DNA of 64,000 nt from Castanea sativa (lineage: Eukaryota; Streptophyta; Magnoliopsida; Fagales; Fagaceae), in assembly GCF_040712315.1 (NCBI RefSeq), contig NC_134014.1, forward strand, positions 41,901,634-41,965,633. Reading direction: 5' to 3'. A program made the translations under genes and the position numbers. The notes below the pieces were generated by a model. That model had not been told where the DNA came from and did no database searches. It saw nothing but the letters and a program-made list of their open reading frames with translations. Of this stretch, positions 55,941-64,000 are shown in pieces; the stretch's first letter is position 1; every line of letters starts with the position of its first letter.

Positions 55941-56216
55941 ATGGAGAAGAAACAGAGTGATCAGGAGAAGAGGGAGAGAAAGCCAGAGAGTGAAAGAGAG
56001 AAGGGAAAGTTAGAAGGGCTTCCTTTGGAGACCAGTCCGTATGTGAATTATGGGGACTCCGAAGATTACAAGCGCCAAGCTTATGGAACTGAAGGTCACC
56101 TCGAGCCCAAGACTGGTCGTGGCGCTGGAGCCACTGATGCCCCAACTCGCTCTGGTGCTGCTGTCTCATCTGACAGTACTGCTACTAATGTCACTAATCG
56201 CCAAGGGGTCCCCTAA
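55941..56216 (+). CDS. Small hydrophilic seed-maturation protein, PM41-like
   Basis: Intronless 91-codon gene. The protein is highly charged and lacks hydrophobic segments. It has a Lys/Glu-rich N-terminal third, a central EGLPLETSPYVNYGDSEDYK stretch, the motif YGTEGHLEPKTGRGAGATDAPT and a terminal NRQGVP. From memory this pattern matches the plant family annotated as seed maturation protein PM41 (Arabidopsis At2g21820-like), thought to be a late-embryogenesis, desiccation-related protein. Being disordered and soluble it probably acts in the cytosol or nucleus. Codon usage and the long conserved-looking C-terminus argue for a real gene despite its size. The opposite-strand frame at 55849-56169 is its shadow. 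The exact molecular function is not established. Confidence 0.72.
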   Translation: MEKKQSDQEKRERKPESEREKGKLEGLPLETSPYVNYGDSEDYKRQAYGTEGHLEPKTGRGAGATDAPTRSGAAVSSDSTATNVTNRQGVP

Positions 56217-57409
56217 TTGTATTGTTGTTCCTAGCTATATAAGAGCGCGAGTGGTCTTTTTTTTCTTCTGTTTTTTAAATCTTTTTTCACCATGCTAAAT
56301 CATATATTCATATCTAAACCTCTGTTCCAAATAAGATATAGGAAATGTGGTTTTTATACGAGCCTGGTCTCTTTTCTTTTCCTTGTCTGAATAAGATGAC
56401 TTTATTAGAGAAACAAAGGCGAACTGGGTCTCAAATGACTCCTCTTTTTGCTAGCCAAAACTGGGAGTGAAATGGAGAGGACGAGGATGTATGGTCCCAC
56501 TTTTAATCATTACAAGAAGAAGCTTATCCGGGTTATAGAGTGAGCTAATGTATTAGGGTTCCAAAATAAATGAGTCACGTGCTACAAAGAAAATATTTTT
56601 CATCATCTCTTGAAAAAAAAAACGAAATAAGCAAGAATTCATTTGATTATTTACTGTTCTTTGATTATTATTACAAGATAAATAAATAAATAAATAAAAA
56701 GAGGGTATCATACTTTTAATAATGATAAATTAATAATAATGCAACATAACTATGTTGCCCTAATCCTAATTCCTAATGGATTGATTATCCAACATATTCA
56801 AATTACAAAAAATTTATAATAAAAAAATCTTTCTTTAAAGTACAAACCCAAAAAAGAGATTTGCTTTATGTGATAACTTACTATAAATATAGACTAGTCA
56901 TAATACGAGCGATTCAATATGATAGCATTAGCATGACAACATAAACCAAATAAATCTAGACAGCTAACATGACAACTCACTAAATAAAGGTAGCCAACAT
57001 GACAACATCAAAGTTAAAAACTTTTAATTGTTTTCTACCGAAAAAAATGTGAGTTCTAAATAAACCAAAAAAAGGGTTTTTTTTTTTTTTTTTTCAAGTA
57101 ATTTTTTGGAAGTTAATTTTCAATTTAGGGGAGAAGTATAAATTTTAGCTATAATTTTCAAATCTAATATATAATTATCTATAGATTAGAAATAAAAATC
57201 AAACCAGGGTGAAAAACAAACTTTTGATAAAGTTAAGGACATTTTTATAGGCTAGCCCCCCATTGTTCTCTTGTACGTAGTTCTATCACTATTGGCAATA
57301 GAGGCATTCTTTTTTTTTTCCCCCTCTTTTTTGAGATAGGAAATTGGCAATAGAGGTTGGTTATTTACATTCTTAAAAAAAAGGGTTGGTTATTTAGTAA
57401 AACCTTACC
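56217..57409. other. AT-rich intergenic sequence, no gene seen
   Basis: Includes the 3' flank of the seed protein gene and AT-rich DNA with homopolymer runs. Nothing further is supported. Confidence 0.55.
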
Positions 57410-58178
57410 TTAAAAGGGGTGGACCTAAATCTGCCCCGAAGATCGTGGCCCGAGGAGAAAGTCTAAGGAAATCTCGTTTGTGGAATGGGCTCAGCCCAAG
57501 GGCTAACAAGAAATGGATGAGCCTCCCATTGAGGAAAAATAATTTGGGCTCATTATAAGGTAGTCCATAAAACCCATCTTTCCAAGGAAACGTGGCCCCA
57601 TTGAGAAGCAGTCATTTGCTTAGTTGAATACACTCTTTTTCAGCTACTTTCCCAAGGGACACGTCAAGGAGAATGCAGAGCCCAATGTAATAGTCACCTC
57701 CACATATTAAGTTTTTCTCACCTAATGTCAGTCATATTGAATGTTGAATGACTGGCCTGAACCATGGAAACACTCAAACACCCCCAAAGTCTATCTTCAT
57801 GATCAAGAAATAGTAGGGGAAGGTGCTGATAGGACAGTACCCTCCTTAGCAAAGAGAAGGACAGCTTGAAGAGTAAGAGGAAGAGGATGGCTATAAAAGG
57901 AGGAGGAGGGCAACAGGAGAGGAGATCCAGAAAAAGCCCAAGGAAGAACTAGAGAGATAAAGCAAGAAGAGTTTTCATTTGTATTCATCCTTTAGAACTC
58001 TTATTTATACCTTAGGAACACAATTCCCATATAAAAAGAGCCTTGATTCAATCATAATTGCCTCCAATCATCTTTTTAATCTTTCCATTGTGGATTTCTA
58101 TCCCTCATACATTATAAATTAATTGTGTAAATCTTGAACCAAGTATATTTCTTTAGCTTTTGTGTTTTTGACCCCACA
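57410..58178 (+). mobile_element. Possible degenerate solo LTR
   Basis: GC-richer than its surroundings, with CCGAGGA words like the Tat LTRs. A TATA box (GGCTATAAAAGGAGG near 57890) is followed by a purine-rich leader, and the stretch ends in TTTTTGACCCCACA. No matching start or TSD was found, so limits and family are uncertain. The short frame at 57803-57988 is not a gene. Confidence 0.4.
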
Positions 58179-58183
58179 TTTAC

Positions 58184-58188
<5 letters not shown>

Positions 58189-58230
<42 letters not shown>
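58189..58230. repeat. (TTA)n microsatellite
   Basis: About fourteen TTA/ATT units. Confidence 0.9.
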
Positions 58231-58231
<1 letters not shown>

Positions 58232-58345
58232 GAAAGTACAATAAAATGTTACTTTCTTTTATAGAAAGAACCATGTGAGTGTCCTCATTCATGATAATTT
58301 TAGAGTCGAATGACTTGAAGCACAAAATTTCATTTCTCTTTTTCC

Positions 58346-58807
58346 GGCGAAAATGGGCAACTGCCCATTTTGCACAAAAAAATAAAGGGCAAATGCTCCC
58401 TTTCCCAAATTAATTAGGGATATGCCCTTCTTTTGAAACTTGATTTTTTTAAAATCAAATTTCATAAAATAGATTTTCTGGAGCCATATAGCAACGTTTT
58501 AAGGAGCCTATAGTAACGTTTTAAGGACCTATAGCGGCGTTTTTTAACTCGACCTCTATGAAATCGAGTTACATGCAAGTTTTTCTTCTTCTTTTTTACC
58601 TATAACTCGACTTCATGGAGCTCGAGTTACAAAACGCCGCTATAGGTCCTTAAAAACTTCACTTAGGCTCTTTAAAACGTCGCTATAGGGCTTAATTTGA
58701 TTTTGAAAAAATCGAGTTTCAAAAGAGAGGTATTTTCCTAATTAGTTTGGGAAAGAGGGCAACATGTTGATTTTTTTTCGTGAAAAGGGCAAAAGCCCAT
58801 TTTGGCC
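58346..58807. mobile_element. MULE-type foldback MITE (462 bp)
   Basis: Terminal inverted repeat GGCSAAAATGGGC at both ends and a perfect 10-bp TSD CTCTTTTTCC (58336-58345 and 58808-58817), in the size range of Mutator-like elements. Nearly the whole element is an inverted repeat: arms of about 200 nt flank a loop near 58575-58605. The inner arms hold tandem 24-bp units related to AACGTTTTAAGGACCTATAG. No coding sequence. Confidence 0.88.
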
Positions 58808-58817
58808 CTCTTTTTCC

Positions 58818-61021
58818 CTAAAATACGTTATTTTCTTTCATTTTGATCAAAACTTCCAATGTTTTCATTTCACTTTAGAGGTATAATTACTTTTTCATTC
58901 AGAATAATGATCAAATTTCCCCATATATATATTATTATTTTTTTTCATCTTATTCTATTCCATTAAGGTTGTTTTGAAAATCAACATATTACAATAACTA
59001 AATAAATTTATTTTCCACAGAATACTAATTTAAGAAAAGGTTGGAATTTAATTATCATAATTTCATAAATAAGGTTATCCTACAAAAATGAATTTACTAA
59101 GGTAAAGATAAACTGTAGTTAGGACCAATAACACCCCCCTCCCTCAACTTTTTGAATGTTATTCACTTATTCTTTATCTCTTTCTCATTTTTTTTTTTTA
59201 GTTATAATAATGGAAGAGGAGAATTTGAGTTAGCGTTATTCTTCTAATAAAGGAGAGATTATGCTATCGAACTACAAAGTTCTTTACTTATTTTCGTACA
59301 AGGACATAGTTGTTCATGGACTAAGGGGGGCAACCCCCCCCCCCCCCCCCCCCCAAAATTTTTTATTAAATCATAATAGTATATATTTTCTGAATTTTTT
59401 AACATTTAGGTCCAAGATAATTACTCTTGGCCCCCTCTTCCCAAAAATTTACATATTGGCCCTTAGAACCCAACCAAAAAAAAAACCCATCACTTTGGTT
59501 GATGGCCACTCCACAGACAAACAAACAAAATCCCCAATACATGAGTTTGTAAGTTTTTTTAGAAGTCTAAGAATTTTTCTATATATAATGTGTGTGTGTG
59601 TGTGTGGGCTTTTCTTATCTTCTTTTTGTTAACATATTCTTTTTAATTCTCAATCAGTAGAGCTATAAGGTTTGAAATTGATGAAACATCTAAAAATTAG
59701 TTAAATAAATAACAAAAGGAATTATATTGAAAACTTTAATTTTTCTAAGATAGTCTCATTTAATTACAAGTGAAAGAAGTTTTTTTAGCGAATGTTTTGC
59801 TCCCCTAAGTCTAAAGTCTGGCTTTGTCCCGTATACTTTAGTTTGGATTATATTGCATCATCTTATTACATCCAAACTGACAAAAAATACAAGAAAAAAC
59901 ACAAATTTACCCATTTTCCTTTCCAAAGATGTATAACACCAGGACATGGGTTGACATGATGTTGCAATATAGTATAAAACACAGATAGGTAAAGCGTGAT
60001 ATTGAAATAGTTCAGACTTAAGAGTTAGAAAAAGGAAAATTGATAATGACCGTAGCCACTAGAAGGTATTTTGTCATTACTCTTTTAGAAACCTCCTTTT
60101 CAAATTAGTAAGACCTTTTCTAATAGTTGAATTAATAAAGTTATCCTATAAATTTTTTTTAATAACCTCTCTTTTTTGTTTAGGAACGTGTGAAGTGTTG
60201 TGTTTTAGTCGAATAAAAAGTCTTCTAAAATAAGTTGTCACTTGGTGTCATTTACGAAATTCTTTGTTAGCTTATTTGCATAATGTGAAACAAAAAAAAT
60301 AGAAACAACCTTATTTTCAAAAAGTTGATAGTTAGATTATTTGAAATAAAACTGAAATAAAAAATAATGTGAGACCTGCAAATAATAGATAATTTAAGCA
60401 AAAAAAAAAAAAACTAGCTTTTAATTGGTTGCCAAGCACATACAAAGACCAAACTTTTATCATGTAGTAGGGGTGGTAATTCGTGTTCGCATATCAGGTC
60501 ATGAGTATTCAATTATATAAGTCAATATGAATATAACACGTTTATTAAACAAGCTAAGATTCCTCATTCCTAACACGATATGTTTCTTAAACAAGTAACA
60601 CGATATGACATGCATGACCCGTTTAATAAATATGTCATGTTAAGATTGATACAAATAATATGTTATCAATATAGGTCTTGGGATAAATGATAGGAAATAA
60701 GCTTATATACTTAGGGTTTTGAAGGTTAAATTGGTAAAATGACATTGAGTTAAACGAATCAGACAAATTTCGCTTGTTGAACATAACACAACATGTTTAT
60801 TAAACAAGTCAAATAATGTTGACTCAAATCTAACACGAATTCCGATTAAGCCTCAATTTAACTTACTAAATTCATGTCGTGTTTGTATTATGTTCACAAG
60901 TCGTGTCAGATACTGTCACCCTTATCACGTAGTATAGCTATTATGATTTTATTAGTATTCACTCAAATTAAAATGTCAAATATTAAGAAGAATATGTTAT
61001 AAGTGGGTTTTAGTTAACTTA
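58818..61021. other. AT-rich intergenic sequence, no gene seen
   Basis: Contains a C21 tract (59334-59354), a GT microsatellite (about 59588-59604) and a stretch near 60480-60920 rich in ACACGA/AACAAGT words. The frame 59261-59632 runs through the C tract and shows no domain. Confidence 0.5.
59334..59354. repeat. Poly-C tract (C21)
   Basis: Uninterrupted run of C preceded by GGGGGGCAA. Its exact length is likely to be a sequencing uncertainty. Confidence 0.85.
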
Positions 61022-61542
61022 TGTAAGGACCAAAAATATAACAGTCTCTTTAAGGAATCTCCTGCTTGTTTATTTACTCACGGTCCTTCTACAATACATT
61101 TGGTAGAGAGGGTTCAACAACAAAAAGTCCTCCCTTCGTAGTCTCTTGATTCCTATTTATATTATTTTCTGCTTTCATCCTAGCCCTACACCTTGCAATC
61201 TGCGGTCCTTTTCCCATGACATTTGTCCGTCGGCAACGGAGCAAGATTCTACTTTGCGTTCCGCACTGTTCAGGTCATGTCCACATTAATGCGACGGATA
61301 GAGGTGATGCTTGCTAATTAATGCGGCCAGAATGGTTGTTGTCGAGCATTTAATGTAACCTTCCAAATCAGTCTGCTACATCCAGATATTTGCAACACGT
61401 CCCTTACGTAACCATCGTCCACGCCACCTCATCTTCGGGCACACCCGAAGAACTTCTCTTCCTCCTTTGCCTCATCTTGCATAATGTATGTTGGCCTTCC
61501 TTTCTTAGGGTCCTCGGGTTCTTAGGTCCTCGGGTCCTCACA
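61022..61542 (-). repeat. 3' LTR of the third Tat element
   Basis: About 521 bp, TGTAAGGACC at the left and GGTCCTCACA at the right, inverted ends with TG...CA. The minus-strand tract ATTAAAGGGGCTGT abuts its inner side as a polypurine tract. The partner LTR is outside the window, so the TSD (expected ACTTA) cannot be checked. Confidence 0.75.
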
Positions 61543-61839
61543 ACAGCCCCTTTAATACTTGAGTTATTAACCATGGATTAATAACCAAGTTTTAACTTCT
61601 CATACACGCTTCTTACCCTTCCTATGTTTTCACACGTACAGACGTCTTTTCGCTGCCCCATGATCCGCGTCTGGCGCCTCGTATCCCACGATGGGGCATT
61701 TATGGAGTCTGGCGCTTCTTTTCCCGCGCACGTTCTACGGCTGGATGAGAAATGTACGACTCAGATTTCGCTCTTAATTATGAGCAGGAAAGTTACCGCT
61801 CTTATTCTTTTACCTCATTATTTCCACTTCTCCCACCCC

Positions 61840-61847
61840 TATAAAAG
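61840..61847 (+). promoter_or_regulatory. TATA box of the third element's antisense gene
   Basis: TATAAAAG, 164 bp before the ATG at 62004, in the same relative position as the TATA box of the nested element's antisense gene. Confidence 0.6.
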
Positions 61848-62003
61848 CAAACTCTTACGCTGGATGAAGCTCATTTTGACATTTCGAAGGATTGAAAGAA
61901 AAGTGAGCTCCCGAGGACAATCTTTAAGCGATCTTCAGAGGTGTGTTCATTTTCCTTTCGTTTTTCTCTACTTGCTTGCTTTTCTCCTCTTGTAGCGGGG
62001 TTA

Positions 62004-64000
62004 ATGGGTAGGTACGCTAAGCTAGTGAACACAGATGAGGCGAAGGCCGCCTTTAAGGACCGATATCGGATCCCCAATGACGTAGATATTACGTATTGTG
62101 AGGAAGAAGATATTCCACTGGTGTCTCGGCCACCTGAATCCGTTTTGATTCCGATGATTGCGTTTATTGAGGGGGGTATGGAAATTCCTATGGGTAGAGT
62201 AACTAGGGATTTTCTAATAAATTATAGGCTTACCCCTTCGCAGTGCTCCCCAAATGTCCTTAGAATCTTAGGATGTACGGATGCCCTTAACCGAAAACTG
62301 GGGACCAACCTGACCTGGCAGGATGTAAATTGGGTATATAACTGCCAAAAAGGGGACAGGACTAAATACTATATGAAGTGTAGAATCCCTTCTGTTAGGC
62401 TGATTTCTTGTTTACCCGATTCAAGCAAAGGGATGGATGAAGATTACCTCGTCATCTCGGGCAATTGGCATGACGGATTGCATTGCCCTACCCGAGAAGG
62501 GGTACCAGGTAGGGTTCCCGAGGACTAACCTAGCACTTAGGATTAACCATATTCTTTTCTGTGCTTTACGTCACTCTACGTATTTGTTCTAATGACTTCA
62601 TTCATTATTGCAGACGATTACCATACCGCCCCGAACTTGTCTGCCGTGAACCATGCCGATTTGAACAGGATTCTTCGGTCGAAGATATTCATACATAGGG
62701 ACGGACAGCTTCGAGCAGCCCACGTCATTCTCGGATACACTCATTCTACTAAACGCTTCCAAAGCCCGAAGAACGTAATAAGAGCAAGAGATCTAAGACT
62801 AGCTCAAATTGACGTTGCTGCCCCGGGATTCTTATTAGCCGTACCTCCACCTGCAGGAACTCAAGACGCACAACTTCCTGCCCCACTTGCCGCCCAACTG
62901 ATCTATCCTCCTTTGGAGCAAGCTGCTAATCCTGTTGCTGAGGAAAGAGCTGCCACGCCCGAGCTCCCTCCTCCCGAGGTGACAGAGAAAGATTTCGAGG
63001 TGTTTTACCGCCCAGACGCTCCCTCCAGTTCCCAACTGTCAAGCAGCCAAATGGGTTTTCAAGAAAAAGAGCTCGACCTGCTGGCCTTACTACAGGCACA
63101 TGCAGGCGGCTCTTCGCCAGCGGTTCCTCCTCGTCCAGTTACTCCGGCTGTTACTCAGGCACCTTCCTCGGAGGCGACAGATAAAAAACGCAAAAGGGGC
63201 CAGAGTAGCAAAAACGTTATAGAAATCGAAGAAGGGGAAAGCCTCGACCCTTCTGTTAAAGATATCAGGGCTGTGAAAGCCCTTTCCAAGAAAGTTACTC
63301 CCACTGGTTCGTCGAAAGACCCCAGTGGTGAGTCTACAAGGAAGGCATCAGCCTGGCGACCCAACTTCACCCTCAGCTCGGGCAGCCCTGTTTTGGATGA
63401 TGCCAATTTGCGGGATCCGAAGAAGGGAAGTTCGAGCCTGGTGGCTGAATGTTTGGAGAAGGCTCTGTGCCTTCCTGAAGATATGGCCGAGTTGCGGTCC
63501 TTCCGCAAGAGAGAGGTCTTCCTGTCCTTAAAACAGGATTTGGCCAAGGTATTTCTTAACCCTTGGCACATTCTATTTATGATCTTAGCTGTTGGTTATG
63601 ACTAATTTTGTTCACTCCAATATGTCATAGGCAGTCCAGGCTTCTTTTATGGCCGAAGAGTGGGTAGACCATTCGCTGGATCTAGCCCGAAAAGCCGAGC
63701 ATAATGCCGAGTCAGCAGTGAAGGCACAAAAAGAGGCCGAGCTAAATTTAAAGGAAACCCTCACTCGCTTGTCCGAGGTAGAGAAGGCTCATAAAAACGC
63801 TGAGTCTGCCCTGCAAAGCTATGAGGCACAGGCAAACCTTGCTCATGAGGCCCAAAAACAGGCACAAAACAGGCTCGTACTCACTGTTGTTGAGCTCAAG
63901 CAAGCGCAAGGATTGCTTGCTACTAAGGAGCAGGAGTAGGCCGCCGCGAAACAAGCAGCGTACGATGCTGGAATGAAAAAGGCTTCGGAAAGCTTGACCG
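62004..64000 (+). CDS. Antisense gene of the third Tat element, partial
   Basis: Exons 62004-62508, 62614-63548 and 63631 onward, with introns of 105 and 82 nt and matching phases (1 and 0). Exon 1 encodes the conserved domain (MGRYAKLVNTDE, IPMIAFIEGGMEIPMGRV, CSPNVLRILGCTDALN, VRLISCLPDSSKG, VISGNW). Exon 2 begins DDYHTAPNLS, continues to LGYTHSTKRFQSPKN, and passes into a Pro/Ala/Ser-rich middle with KKRKRGQSSK, a possible nuclear signal. Exon 3 is an Ala/Glu/Lys coiled coil. An in-frame TAG at 63937-63939 interrupts the coiled coil, which continues in frame beyond it (AAAKQAAYDAGMKK), so this looks like a CAG-to-TAG change. Start set at 62004, although the frame opens at 61941. Function unknown. 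Confidence 0.8.

Larger units (their letters stand above)
61022..64000 (-). mobile_element. Third Tat-type LTR retrotransposon, partial (runs off the window)
   Basis: A 3' LTR (61022-61542) is followed by a purine tract and a plus-strand antisense gene, the same arrangement as at the 3' ends of the two other Tat elements. Gag-pol should therefore lie beyond 64000 on the minus strand. Confidence 0.85.

Noticed and set aside
55849..56169. 106-codon frame antisense to the seed-maturation gene
   Set aside because: Shadow frame; the plus strand shows the recognisable family motifs.
59261..59632. 123-codon frame containing a Pro run
   Set aside because: Runs through the C21 tract and AT-rich DNA with no domain; the Pro run is the homopolymer.

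Overview
This is nuclear DNA from a flowering plant, most likely a woody eudicot. It has AT-rich intergenic sequence, intron-split genes with GT...AG borders, a subtilase and a DnaJ gene that closely resemble Arabidopsis families, and many nested transposable elements. I cannot name the species from the sequence. Only three host genes are supported: a five-exon DnaJ-domain gene (613-5495, minus), a single-exon SBT1.7-type subtilase (16143-18461, plus) and a small seed-maturation-type protein gene (55941-56216, plus). Most of the rest is mobile DNA, much of it delimited here by terminal sequences and target-site duplications (TSDs).

Layout. 1-5.5 kb: the DnaJ gene, with a SINE in its last intron. 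5.5-16 kb: gene-poor, with a small MITE, a hairpin, a hAT-like element and three solo LTRs. 16-18.5 kb: the subtilase. 18.8-23.4 kb: a PIF/Harbinger transposon carrying a transposase and a Myb/SANT-type ORF, both decayed. 23.6-24.7 kb: a 146-bp tandem repeat split by a Tourist-like MITE. 27.16-50.20 kb: a 23-kb nested block. The outer unit is an old Gypsy/Tat-type LTR retrotransposon on the minus strand (LTRs 27163-27918 and 49441-50197, TSD AAAAG). Inside its integrase lies a second, very young Tat-type element (34085-44221, TSD CCAGG, LTRs indistinguishable by eye). Inside its antisense gene lies a solo LTR (30430-31466). 50.7-55.5 kb: a defective Copia element (TSD ATAGC). 56-61 kb: the seed protein gene, then AT-rich sequence with a 462-bp MULE-type foldback element. 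61.0-64.0 kb: the 3' LTR and antisense gene of a third Tat-type element that runs off the window.

The most notable system is the extra gene carried by all three Tat-type elements. It lies antisense to gag-pol, next to the 3' LTR. In two copies it has a recognisable TATA box. It is interrupted by introns at conserved positions and phases, and it encodes a conserved N-terminal domain followed by a low-complexity middle and a coiled-coil C-terminus. In the young nested element this gene is fully open after splicing (639 codons), while gag-pol carries two in-frame stops and two frameshifts. In both complete elements the gap between the convergent 3' ends of pol and the antisense gene holds a tandem repeat (151-bp units in the outer element, about 51-bp in the nested one).
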